From positions 1 to 52,324 of the IMG/VR virus record IMGVR_UViG_3300034200_000513: a DNA stretch of 52,324 nt. One strand, 5' to 3'. Positions 14,951-23,334 of this stretch are shown piece by piece. The stretch's first letter is position 1, and every line of letters begins with the position of its first letter. The notes below the pieces were generated by a model, which was not told the origin of the DNA, did not search any database, and worked only from the letters and a program-made list of their open reading frames with translations. The position numbers were made by a program, and so were the translations under genes. Source of the stretch: a virus.

Positions 14951-15388
14951 TTAACCGTTTAATTGTTTGCCTTTGATGTGAGAGCCATGGACACGAACAC
15001 TGATCTGACCATTATAGTAGCTGTCAGATTCTAGTACTCGCCGTGTGAATTGTTCTCTTGCCTCTATGTAACTGCACTCTGCTTTGCTTTTGCAGTAGAA
15101 CAGTATCTCTCTGTGAAATTTGTCTGTGCCTAATTGTGCAACATCTTTGTTAAGTTCGTCGTTGCTGCCGTAGTATGTTTGCCAGTCCGAGTCTATTTTT
15201 GATTTAATACGTTTCTTTTTCTTTGTGCCGTTTTTTAGTTTTACTATTTTATATGTGGTTTTTGAAAATTTTGCCAGTTTTTTGCCTATATACATTCGTC
15301 CGTTAACAGTATTGGTTATACAGTATACAAATCCAATACAATCTTCAGGAAGTTCCGTTATTAGTTGACTCTGGTGGTACCACGACAT
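14951..15388 (-). CDS. GIY-YIG nuclease, Seg/homing-endonuclease-like
   Basis: This 145-residue protein has the two halves of the GIY-YIG signature: GFVYCITN (about residues 18-25) and GRMYIGKKL (about 30-38). A basic loop (KLKNGTKKKKRIKSK), DWQTYYGSNDELNKDV and FYCKSKAECSYIEAREQF follow; the conserved Glu lies in the last motif. Catalytic residues look intact. T4 carries Seg nucleases of this family as mobile genes, and a similar protein is common in marine T4-like phages. I start at the ATG at 15388; a TTG one codon upstream fits the AAGG spacing slightly better. The start overlaps the preceding gene by about 44 bases. It could be a free-standing homing nuclease or a fixed repair nuclease. 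Confidence 0.8.
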   Translation of the reverse strand: MSWYHQSQLITELPEDCIGFVYCITNTVNGRMYIGKKLAKFSKTTYKIVKLKNGTKKKKRIKSKIDSDWQTYYGSNDELNKDVAQLGTDKFHREILFYCKSKAECSYIEAREQFTRRVLESDSYYNGQISVRVHGSHIKGKQLNG

Positions 15389-15644
15389 CAACTTGTTTAG
15401 CCTTTTTTAATTCTGCCTTGCGTCGATTTGATTCAAAGTATTTTGGCGAACTGTAACTTGGTTTAGTTGCTCTATATGCCTGTACTTCTGCCCTACGTGT
15501 TCTTGCTAAAATTCTAATTTCTGCTAAAATGTGACGAAGCCTTATGCCAGATCGATGTGTACGACTATGCATCCAATCTTGATTTTCCTCAAAATATTTG
15601 CGGAAAAGTTGCATTAGTGCTTCGTGTGTTTGTTCTTCATCCAT
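15345..15644 (-). CDS. Small basic protein between gp46 and the nuclease
   Basis: This 99-residue protein is helical and basic. It has the text MDEEQTHEALMQLFRKYFEE and RLRHILAEIRILARTRRAEV, then a Lys/Arg-rich tail (SNRRKAELKKAKQVDV). The ATG overlaps the gp46 stop by one base (TAATG), so expression is coupled to gp46. Similar short proteins follow gp46 in other marine T4-like phages, without known function. The basic composition would allow nucleic-acid binding, but nothing in it proves this. Confidence 0.72.
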   Translation of the reverse strand: MDEEQTHEALMQLFRKYFEENQDWMHSRTHRSGIRLRHILAEIRILARTRRAEVQAYRATKPSYSSPKYFESNRRKAELKKAKQVDVVVPPESTNNGTS

Positions 15645-17422
15645 TATTCTACGATATCTAAATCTGTGCTGTAGCTAGTGAATCCATTTTCTTTAATAAC
15701 TTTCAAAACATTATTCACACGTCCTATTAATTCGTCCTTATGACTGATTAGGTATATATTTTTGTTACGTTCTCTGGACATTTTCTTTAGAACACTCAAT
15801 GCGTTTTCTACGCCACTGGCGTCTAAACCGTTATCGATCAATTCGTCTACAAATAACAAATTAATATTTTGATATAAACTTTCCCAGACATCTCTAAAAC
15901 TCCAGCTTAGTCCAAGAATTAATCGATTTCTTTCTCCTCTACTTAGATTGTCAAAATCTAAATCTTGACCTAGTTGAGTAATTTCTACATTTAAGTCATT
16001 TAAGAAAGTTACTTGATGAGGCAAGCCCATTTTATCAAGATAATATGTTAATCTGTTATTCAAGTATGCAAGATTTTGATCAATAATTTTTTTACGTATA
16101 AAACTATCTTTGTTAGTTAACAGTTTGAGCAAGAATTCTTGATGATCTTTAAGAGCAGTTAACTCATTAATGATGTTCCAATCAATTTCTTGAAGGGCAG
16201 TATTCTTTAAATCTTCAATTTGTTCTGTATACGGGTCTATTTCTTGTTGACGTTTACTTAAATTATCTTCGTAACTGGCGAGATTATTTTGATGACGTAA
16301 TGCTTCTTCTACAGTATCGTAGAATGTTACAGGTCTACCGTTAATATCACCTATCTGCTCTAATTCTTGTATCACTGAAGCGTAATTGTTAGTAACAGTT
16401 TCTAGATATGTGTGTGCTTCTTGTAGATTTTTATCAGCAATTGTTTGCATTTCTTGATGTTTATGATCTTGTAAGTCCTGCTCACACGCCGGGCATTTAG
16501 AATCCTGTAGCTTTTCTAGTTCTTTTGTGTACTTGGTAACAGTTTTATCAGCTTGTATTATAGCAGTCTCAATGGTAGCCTTTTCTTTATTCAAGCTTTT
16601 TATTTTTGCACTTAGATCATCGTAGTTCTTTAACTTAGTATGCTGCTCTAATTCGTGAGTTATATCCACAGCTTGTAGTTCTAAGATTTTTTCTGCTAGC
16701 TTTAAACAATCTGATTGCTGTTGAGTTAGCCATGCAGACTTTCTGGTTTCTAAACCTGTAATACTTTGTTCAATTTTTTCGTTAGATTTTTTAGCAGCTT
16801 CTATATTTGCAGTTTCTTGTTGTATTTGATCTTTAGTAGCTTTGATTTGTTCTTTTAAAGACTCTGCCTTTTCACTTAACAGTGTAATCCCTAATAGTTG
16901 TTCAATAATTTCTCGTTGATCATTGGCCCGCATACTTAGAAAAGGTTCAGTGTAGGTGTTTAACGCCACTATGTGCTTGAACATATCGTGACTCATACCT
17001 AGAAGATCATCTAAATCTTTTTGTGTCTCACGCATATCTCCTTGACTATCATCTGTTTCTTCAGAGTCTTGTTCAACATCATTAACATAGAATCTTAATA
17101 TTGTAGGTTTACGTCCTCTTTCTATTCGATAATCGACACCATCTTTTTCAAAAGATAAAGTAATCAACATATTCTTGTTGTTAATCTTGTTAATAAGATT
17201 GTCTTTTTTAATATTAGTTAAGGCATTGCCAAATAGTGCATAACTTAATGCATTAACGATAGTGGTTTTTCCTGTACCGTTACGAGATCCGCTATCATCT
17301 CCGCCCATGTCCAAGTTTTCACCTAGCACTAACGTTAGGTATTCTTTTTCAAAGTCTACGGCCTGGGTTTGATTGCCCACGCTCATGAAATTCTTCACAG
17401 TTAAATTTTTAATTCGGATCAT
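15644..17422 (-). CDS. 46: Recombination nuclease ATPase subunit (SbcC/Rad50-like)
   Basis: gp46 with gp47 resects DNA ends for recombination-dependent replication. Walker A is SRNGTGKTTIVNALSYALFG (Gly51-Lys52); an SMC-like coiled coil fills residues about 180-450 with a zinc-hook CPAC near 308-311; the ABC signature is FDNLSRGERNRLILGLS; Walker B is LLFVDELIDNGLD near 520; and the switch His is in IYLISHKDELI. At 592 residues it is a little longer than T4 gp46 (560). It overlaps the gp47 stop by four bases (ATGA), typical of tight coupling in the pair. Confidence 0.96.
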   Translation of the reverse strand: MIRIKNLTVKNFMSVGNQTQAVDFEKEYLTLVLGENLDMGGDDSGSRNGTGKTTIVNALSYALFGNALTNIKKDNLINKINNKNMLITLSFEKDGVDYRIERGRKPTILRFYVNDVEQDSEETDDSQGDMRETQKDLDDLLGMSHDMFKHIVALNTYTEPFLSMRANDQREIIEQLLGITLLSEKAESLKEQIKATKDQIQQETANIEAAKKSNEKIEQSITGLETRKSAWLTQQQSDCLKLAEKILELQAVDITHELEQHTKLKNYDDLSAKIKSLNKEKATIETAIIQADKTVTKYTKELEKLQDSKCPACEQDLQDHKHQEMQTIADKNLQEAHTYLETVTNNYASVIQELEQIGDINGRPVTFYDTVEEALRHQNNLASYEDNLSKRQQEIDPYTEQIEDLKNTALQEIDWNIINELTALKDHQEFLLKLLTNKDSFIRKKIIDQNLAYLNNRLTYYLDKMGLPHQVTFLNDLNVEITQLGQDLDFDNLSRGERNRLILGLSWSFRDVWESLYQNINLLFVDELIDNGLDASGVENALSVLKKMSRERNKNIYLISHKDELIGRVNNVLKVIKENGFTSYSTDLDIVE

Positions 17423-18429
17423 AAGTTATTATAAATTGAAAGCAGTATTTTACTATCATATGTTTCACTGTCAATATTAATTAATTGACTAGTTACTATT
17501 TGATCTACACTTTCAAATGATTGTATATCGATACTATTGCTTATTTCTATTTCTTTCTTTTCAGGAATCAAAGTCAATTCTCTAATATCGTAATCGCCCA
17601 TAAACTTTTCTTTAATAAAACTAGCTTCTTCATAACTGATATCTATGTCCAGACTTACTCTAAGATGTGCTTTGGGCAGTATGATTTCGTCTGCACGATC
17701 TATTAATTCACTTAGTTTAGTTGTTCTAAATGTAGGTTGGTCAGGCCAAGTGTGATATACTGGCTGATTACCCCATTCTAATATCATCATTCCCCGATCA
17801 CTATCCCAATTGTCGGCATAGTTATGTGGAAATGCATTGCCAATATAAATCATATTTTTTTGTTGCTGGCGTTTATGAAAATGACCACTGAATCCTAACT
17901 CGTAATTTTGAAAATCTTGTAGTTGAATCTCTCCATGATCAGGCATTTGTATCATGGCATTCATAAAAAATGTGGGTAATTCGAAGTGACCAAAGATATA
18001 ACGCCCGCCTTTTTTACTAATACTACGCCACTCGTCGCCAATTAGCCAAGGACATAAAGTCACTTCATCTATAGTCGTAGGCTGATGTATAACTGTAACA
18101 CCTGGAATGTATTTTCCAAACTCTACACTATGGATATCCCGTTTATCTTTGTAATACAGATCGTGATTACCAGGGAAAAAATAAAATTGATCAAAAGCTT
18201 TGCCCAATTTTTCAAGGGCTCTAAGGCTATAATCCATTGTAGTGATATTAAGGCTGTTGCGATTGTGATGCCAGTCGCCGAGAAAAATTCCAGTATCACA
18301 CCCTTCCTCCTTTGCTTTAGCAATATACCAGTCTACAAAATCTTCGCAATCTTTATTATGTGTTTGACTATTGCTTTTTAAGCCAAAGTGTATGTCAGTA
18401 AAACATGCAGCTTTTTTAAATAGCCCCAT
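17419..18429 (-). CDS. 47: Recombination nuclease subunit (SbcD/Mre11-like)
   Basis: This is the metallophosphoesterase partner of gp46. Metal-binding motifs are all present in order: FTDIHFG (Asp12, His14), FLGDWHHNR (Asp52, His54/55), FFPGNHDLYY (Asn88, His89), IFGHFELP and GFSGHFHKRQ. The length of 336 residues matches T4 gp47 (339). The start codon lies inside the last 14 bases of the small gene at 18416-18574, and the stop overlaps gp46. Processing of DNA ends, together with gp46, is the expected function. Confidence 0.96.
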   Translation of the reverse strand: MGLFKKAACFTDIHFGLKSNSQTHNKDCEDFVDWYIAKAKEEGCDTGIFLGDWHHNRNSLNITTMDYSLRALEKLGKAFDQFYFFPGNHDLYYKDKRDIHSVEFGKYIPGVTVIHQPTTIDEVTLCPWLIGDEWRSISKKGGRYIFGHFELPTFFMNAMIQMPDHGEIQLQDFQNYELGFSGHFHKRQQQKNMIYIGNAFPHNYADNWDSDRGMMILEWGNQPVYHTWPDQPTFRTTKLSELIDRADEIILPKAHLRVSLDIDISYEEASFIKEKFMGDYDIRELTLIPEKKEIEISNSIDIQSFESVDQIVTSQLINIDSETYDSKILLSIYNNL

Positions 18430-18574
18430 AAAATCCTTGTCCTATAACTTTTTGAACGTCTTGCATCATTTCATCGGACATATGACAAGTCCATGCATCG
18501 CTTTCATGCACTCTTATGAATAAAAGTTTTAAACACATACCTTCAGGTAAGGTTAAGGTGATATATTTTGTCAT
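18416..18574 (-). CDS. Small protein between gp55 and gp47
   Basis: This is a 52-residue frame: MTKYITLTLPEGMCLKLLFI followed by RVHESDAWTCHMSDEMMQDV and ending GQGFYGAI. Its ATG overlaps the gp55 stop as ATGA (18571-18574), and its end overlaps the gp47 start by 14 bases, so it fills exactly the space between the two genes. That tight packing and the continuous operon support a real gene. No family is recognised; it may be a small cofactor of replication or late transcription. Confidence 0.65.
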   Translation of the reverse strand: MTKYITLTLPEGMCLKLLFIRVHESDAWTCHMSDEMMQDVQKVIGQGFYGAI

Positions 18575-19392
18575 TCTTCTCCGCCTTCGTGCCTGCGTAC
18601 TGCGGCTTCATGTTCTCCTTGTCCGGTTCTACTATAACTAGGATTCATTCCGTTCATTTCTAGTAAGTCATCTCTAATAACTTGATTACGTTTTTCGATG
18701 TTAATGATTCTAACAAAACTATTAGTAACAGCAGCAGTAAAATAAGCAAATGGATTATTTGATTTTGATTCATCGAATTGTAAACCTATCTGAGTTAGTT
18801 GTAAAATAGCCTGTCCTCTCATTTCATCATTATAAGTATAGCCTCTTACGTTGCCCCTAGTAGCATATCTTTCGCATAATTTAATATACATTCTAGCTAG
18901 AGTATTGGTAATTTGTCCATGATCTTTTGAAAACTTTCCTTTTTCTATGCTGCCTTTCCAGTGACTTTTTCCTACACATACAAGTATGTCAGAGTCATCG
19001 AATTTCCAATGCTGAAAAGGCGGAAAATTAACTTTGTCGCGGCCATCTGCTACTGTTTTTGGATTCTTTTTTCTAGTAGTGTTTGTAGGAATATGATCAA
19101 ATGTCATAATTCTAAAAACAAGATCTTGTTTAGGAATTTTTTTATAATCGACTTCACACTCGGCTTGCTTTATTTTCTCGCCAGCCGCCCGTCGCCGTTC
19201 GTATTCCTTAGAACCTAATCTTTTAGCTCGATTTCTCTTAGCTTCTGCTATGGTTCGTATGTTGATTTTATCAACATGAGGTAAAATTATGTCATATTGA
19301 TGATACTCTGGTTTAATGAACGAGCAATATGTATTTTTTGATTTGTGTATTTCGTCCAATAGGTCTTTGTTATTAAGATAGTTTACTTTCAT
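18571..19392 (-). CDS. 55: Late-transcription sigma factor, extended N-terminus
   Basis: gp55 redirects host RNA polymerase to phage late promoters. The T4 gp55 core is in the C-terminal half: GYTYNDEMRGQAILQLTQIG, FDESKSNNPFAYFTAAVTNS and FVRIINIEKRNQVIRDDLLE, then NPSYSR. The first about 110 residues are extra compared with T4 gp55 (185 residues) and are basic (RTIAEAKRNRAKRLGSKEYE), with a piece VFRIMTFDHIP. This may be an added DNA- or polymerase-binding segment. AAGGA stands before the ATG at 19392, behind a sigma70-like promoter. The late octamers found in this window are its expected targets. Confidence 0.92.
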   Translation of the reverse strand: MKVNYLNNKDLLDEIHKSKNTYCSFIKPEYHQYDIILPHVDKINIRTIAEAKRNRAKRLGSKEYERRRAAGEKIKQAECEVDYKKIPKQDLVFRIMTFDHIPTNTTRKKNPKTVADGRDKVNFPPFQHWKFDDSDILVCVGKSHWKGSIEKGKFSKDHGQITNTLARMYIKLCERYATRGNVRGYTYNDEMRGQAILQLTQIGLQFDESKSNNPFAYFTAAVTNSFVRIINIEKRNQVIRDDLLEMNGMNPSYSRTGQGEHEAAVRRHEGGEE

Positions 19393-19412
19393 TAGTGATT
19401 CCTTGTTGCATA

Positions 19413-19441
19413 ATAATAAACTATGCAGTTAATTTTGTCAA
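19413..19441 (-). promoter_or_regulatory. Sigma70-type promoter for gp55 operon
   Basis: On the minus strand TTGACA (19441-19436) and TATTAT (19418-19413) are separated by exactly 17 bases: a perfect -35 and a one-mismatch -10. It would start transcription near 19406, 14 bases before the gp55 ATG. This allows the host enzyme to make gp55, gp47 and gp46 before late transcription. Confidence 0.78.
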
Positions 19442-19467
19442 CTAAATAATGAATATAGGAGTCCAAA

Positions 19468-20532
19468 ATGAGTTTATTTGATCGAGGCGCCGGTACGAAT
19501 ACAGGATCTTTCAGCGGTTCTTTTATCAATACTGGAAGACAGGTGTTAGGTGGTGCCGGAAGATTGGCAGGCGCATTAAGTAATTTATCTAACCCGTCAA
19601 TGGCATTGTCGCAATTAAGAAGTAGAAATTTGCCTGTTGGCGGCAATACGTCGTTTGCATCGTCTAGTGCTGGAGCACAATGGTCCGGATCTGAATCGTC
19701 CAATGATTGGAGAGTTAGATTAAGTTTACCAACAGATCCAACATTTTCCGGCAGTCCAGTGTTACAGCCATTGGTTGCAGCTGGCGGAATGGTATTTCCT
19801 TATACTCCTCAAATTTCTATTTCAGGTACAGCATCGTATGATGAACAAGCGTTGACACATCAAAACTATACATCAGTAAGTTATCAAAATAGCAAACAAG
19901 ATTCTATTCAAATTACAGCACCTTTTTTTGTTGAAGATGCGGTACAAGCACAATATTGGTTAGCTGCTGTACATTATTTTAGAAGCATAACAAAAATGTA
20001 TACAGGCGATGTAGGCGAAATCGCTGGAAACCCTCCACCGGTAGTGTTATTCAACGGATACGGAGACTATGTGTTTAAAAATATACCAGTAGTTGTTAAA
20101 ACCTTTAGTGTAGAATTACCTGCTGATGCAAATTATATTGCAACTACAGTAGGTAAATCTAGCACACAAACGTCACCTACTGGAAATGTTCTAGCTAATC
20201 CAGTTCCTTTAACACAAAGCTTTGCACAAAGAACTGCTCAGTTAGCTGGATTAGCTGGCGCATTAGGTGCATCTCAACTTGCACAAGTATTAGGTGTCGG
20301 AGCTATTGCTAGTTCAGCGATATCATCGTTGAGAAATGCTAGAAACAACAATCCAGCAAATGTACCAACTCCAGCTAACTTAGGTACATTTGGCGGCGCA
20401 AGCCATGTTCCAGTTAAAAGTTCTTTTACTATAACCTTAACTCCAATATACAGCAGACAGAGTATGAGGAAATTTAATTTGAACACATTTATAAGTGGCG
20501 GTTATGTGAACAATAATGTAGGATATCTATAA
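19468..20532 (+). CDS. Baseplate tail-tube cap protein, gp48/gp54-type
   Basis: This 354-residue protein follows the T4 tube-cap/initiator pattern. The N-terminal 75 residues are Gly/Ser/Ala-rich, then come WRVRLSLPTDPTFSGSPVLQ, FPYTPQISISGTASYDEQAL, AQYWLAAVHYFRSITKMYTG and PPPVVLFNGYGDYVFKNIPV, with VVKTFSVELPADANYIAT. gp48 and gp54 sit on the hub and start tail-tube polymerisation. T4 gp48 has 364 residues and gp54 320. A C-terminal hydrophobic block (LAGLAGALGASQLAQVLGVG) is unusual for gp48. AGGAG precedes the ATG. It is the first gene of the large rightward baseplate operon; which of gp48/gp54 it matches cannot be settled here. Confidence 0.75.
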   Translation: MSLFDRGAGTNTGSFSGSFINTGRQVLGGAGRLAGALSNLSNPSMALSQLRSRNLPVGGNTSFASSSAGAQWSGSESSNDWRVRLSLPTDPTFSGSPVLQPLVAAGGMVFPYTPQISISGTASYDEQALTHQNYTSVSYQNSKQDSIQITAPFFVEDAVQAQYWLAAVHYFRSITKMYTGDVGEIAGNPPPVVLFNGYGDYVFKNIPVVVKTFSVELPADANYIATTVGKSSTQTSPTGNVLANPVPLTQSFAQRTAQLAGLAGALGASQLAQVLGVGAIASSAISSLRNARNNNPANVPTPANLGTFGGASHVPVKSSFTITLTPIYSRQSMRKFNLNTFISGGYVNNNVGYL

Positions 20533-20533
20533 T

Positions 20534-20833
20534 ATGGCCACTTATAAAAAATCTAGCCCATGGGCTGACACACCTATAGAAAATGATTACTTAAGTAATC
20601 TTCGTATTCGGCCAGTTAGTGCAGAGCCGGATGATTTTCTTTACACTATAGAACCTCAATATACACACCGCCCAGATTTGTTAGCTTATGATTTATATAA
20701 GGATTCAAAGTTATGGTGGGTGTTTATTCAAAGAAATATGGATGTACTTACTGATCCTATATACGATTTTATACCAGGAGTAAAAATTTATATTCCAAAA
20801 GGCGACAGCTTAAAACAAATTTTAGGATTGTAA
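20534..20833 (+). CDS. 53: Baseplate wedge protein gp53-type
   Basis: This 99-residue protein has the conserved gp53 text: EPQYTHRPDLLAYDLYKDSK, LWWVFIQRNMDVLTDPIYDF and IPGVKIYIPKGDSL. These residues (RPDllAydlY, lWWvf..rN, DPi.dF.pG..i.iP) define the gp53 family of wedge components. It is shorter than T4 gp53 (196); only the core motif region is present. It begins one base after the previous stop and is followed at once by the hub gene, so the three are co-translated. Confidence 0.9.
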   Translation: MATYKKSSPWADTPIENDYLSNLRIRPVSAEPDDFLYTIEPQYTHRPDLLAYDLYKDSKLWWVFIQRNMDVLTDPIYDFIPGVKIYIPKGDSLKQILGL

Positions 20834-20836
20834 TTT

Positions 20837-23323
20837 ATGAATGTGTTCGAAGAAAATCTAAGAGCAGCAAGAAGCATACAAGAGAATCCTAATCCAATTA
20901 TTAATAATAGTTCTGTAGTTGCAGGATCGTCTACGACACCGGTTAATAATCAAAGTAGTGGATATACGGCTCAATCGCAAGCACAACGATCTCCAAGCCA
21001 GAATGTTGCATCTACTCCTACATCTAATAATAATCAAACACAAACGCCGCCTTTTCCTAATGTGTTAACGCAATACACCAGTTATAATTATGCGTTTACT
21101 TTAAGCGTTTTATCTAGAGATCAAATTAACACATCAAGTTACAAACGAGGAGATTACGGTCCTTTATTATTGCGTACAGCCAGCGGTGCTCCAGACAAGG
21201 ATTTAATAGGAACACAATACGGTCAGTATGAATTTTATATGGATAATCTTAGGATCGATAGTGTTATAGGATTTGATAAACTTTCAGGCAATACAAATGC
21301 AAATAAGATTAGTTTTGAAATTTTCGAACCTTACAGTATGGGATTGTTTTTTCAATCAATTCAATCTGCCGCTAAAACTGCTGGTTATGAAAATTATTTA
21401 GATGTTCCGGTATTATTAACAATAGAATTTAAAGGGCATGTATTTGATAATGATCGTCAAGAAATGTTTGTCACTATTCCTGATACTAAAAAACATATTC
21501 CTCTTAAAATAAGAACTATCCAGATGAAAGTCAGTGGAAAAGGAACTTCATATACTGTTGATGCGTATCCTTGGAATGAAGGTGCATATAGTGCTCAGTA
21601 CAACATTTCTAAAACAGATATTACAATTAAATGCGACACTGGTAATTATACAGTACAAAATTTATTACAAACAGGAGAACAAAGTTTACAAGTTGTTTTA
21701 AACAATTATTTTAAACAACGAGTAAAAGACGGTCAAGCAGAAACTGCGGATGAAATAGCAATTATTTTTCCAACTGATATGTTTAATCAAAAATCATCAG
21801 GGCCCGATGAAAAAGCCGATCAATCAGCAACTAGATCCTCGACAATCAATAGCGGTGATTCTTCTGTGTTTAAATCTATAGGAATAGTAAGGGGAACAGG
21901 TAATAATAATAACCTTGTTCAAGACACTACTAATGGAACTGCCGCAGTTAACAAAATAGGACAGTCGCTATTAGCCTTTAATGAGCTCTATAAAGGAGAT
22001 AGTTCTTTTCCAAAAGATAATGTGGTCTATGATGAAAAGACCGGAATTTATCAAAGAGGAAATATAACGATAGATGTTAAGAATAGTGACTTTAAATTTA
22101 ATCAAGGATCAACAGTTGTTGATATGATTAACCAAGTTATTATGACCAGCGAATACGCTAGAAACGCTTTAACAGAAGGTAATAAAACACCACAAGGACA
22201 AATTTCTTGGTGGAAAGTTGAAACACAATTATACATTCTACGATCTAAAGAAAACGCAACTACTGGTCAAGGATCAAAACTGGCAGTTTTTAGAGTAGTT
22301 CCTTACTTAGTAGATACACATTATATTATTCCAGCAAACACTAAAAAACCTGGTCTTAAGAATTTAAAAAAAGAAAGTTTAAAAGAATACAACTACATCT
22401 ATACAGGAAAAAACACTGAAATTTTAGATTGGAATATAGATTTTAGAGCAGGATTTTATACTGCATTAGCTGCTGATGGAACTAAAAATACCGCTAAAGC
22501 TGAGTTATCTTCAGCGGCTAGTCCAGGTGCTAATCAATCAGATTTAGAAGAACAGAAAAAGAACATAATTTCAAAACATGTAGCCGGTGTTTCGCCTACT
22601 ACACAACAAACTCCGTCAGTGGTTAGAAATGACAAAATAGAAACTCAAAATTCGAATCAAGGTGGTCCATCGTTACAAGATGAAAAAACTGTAGCAGCAA
22701 AAGTATTCCAAGATATGTTAGTCAATGGCAATGACATGATAAAATTAGACATGACTATATTAGGAGATCCTTACTATCTTGGAGACAGCGGCATGGGGAA
22801 TTATAATGCAGCACCTAGCCCTTATCAAAATCTTACAGGTGACGGTCAAATAAATTATCAAAGCGGTCAGGTCGCTATTACAATTAATTTTAGAACCCCA
22901 ATAGATGTTAACTTAGAAACAGGCTTTTATAACTTTGGATCAGATACCAAACCTGTATTACAATTTAGTGGACTTTATCTATTACAAAAGGTTTCGCACG
23001 AGTTTTCAAGAGGAAAATTTAAACAAACATTAAACGGATTTAGATTAAAAGGACAAGATAATGACGCTGCACCAGAAGCAGAATTTGTTTTAAGTCCTGA
23101 AACACCCACAGATGCAGCATCGTTTAACAAACAAACTAATGCCAGTATTCTTTCAGCAATTACATCTGGAAATAATAATAATACTAGATCTCCAGTTGCT
23201 CAAGTACCTGGACAATCTAATCAAGGTGTAGCTAGAACAACAGAAGTAACTCCTGGACCAATAACAGCTATTGACCCCTTTGATAGAAATGCTGCTGCAT
23301 TCGGCAGAAGAATAAATCCATAA
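20837..23323 (+). CDS. Large baseplate hub protein (gp27-like)
   Basis: This 828-residue protein opens with a low-complexity Asn/Ser/Gln stretch (residues 12-70), then NYAFTLSVLSRDQINTSSYK, YEFYMDNLRIDSVIGFDKLS and IEFKGHVFDNDRQ. It ends with GDPYYLGDSGMGNYN, LQFSGLYLLQKVSHEFSRGK and FKQTLNGFRLKG. The last text fits the C-terminal half of gp27/gpD-like hub proteins, which form the ring that holds the spike. A position before the gp5-like spike gene supports a hub role. It is about twice the length of T4 gp27 (391); the insert around residues 300-600 is unexplained. A gp29-type hub cannot be excluded. Confidence 0.7.
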   Translation: MNVFEENLRAARSIQENPNPIINNSSVVAGSSTTPVNNQSSGYTAQSQAQRSPSQNVASTPTSNNNQTQTPPFPNVLTQYTSYNYAFTLSVLSRDQINTSSYKRGDYGPLLLRTASGAPDKDLIGTQYGQYEFYMDNLRIDSVIGFDKLSGNTNANKISFEIFEPYSMGLFFQSIQSAAKTAGYENYLDVPVLLTIEFKGHVFDNDRQEMFVTIPDTKKHIPLKIRTIQMKVSGKGTSYTVDAYPWNEGAYSAQYNISKTDITIKCDTGNYTVQNLLQTGEQSLQVVLNNYFKQRVKDGQAETADEIAIIFPTDMFNQKSSGPDEKADQSATRSSTINSGDSSVFKSIGIVRGTGNNNNLVQDTTNGTAAVNKIGQSLLAFNELYKGDSSFPKDNVVYDEKTGIYQRGNITIDVKNSDFKFNQGSTVVDMINQVIMTSEYARNALTEGNKTPQGQISWWKVETQLYILRSKENATTGQGSKLAVFRVVPYLVDTHYIIPANTKKPGLKNLKKESLKEYNYIYTGKNTEILDWNIDFRAGFYTALAADGTKNTAKAELSSAASPGANQSDLEEQKKNIISKHVAGVSPTTQQTPSVVRNDKIETQNSNQGGPSLQDEKTVAAKVFQDMLVNGNDMIKLDMTILGDPYYLGDSGMGNYNAAPSPYQNLTGDGQINYQSGQVAITINFRTPIDVNLETGFYNFGSDTKPVLQFSGLYLLQKVSHEFSRGKFKQTLNGFRLKGQDNDAAPEAEFVLSPETPTDAASFNKQTNASILSAITSGNNNNTRSPVAQVPGQSNQGVARTTEVTPGPITAIDPFDRNAAAFGRRINP

Positions 23324-23334
23324 AGGTAATCTAA

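Noticed and set aside
19392-19703. Minus-strand 103-residue frame over the start of the baseplate gene
   Set aside because: It lies opposite the clear coding frame of the tube-cap gene, its composition is Pro/Leu/Asp-rich and shadow-like, and it overlaps the gp55 promoter.
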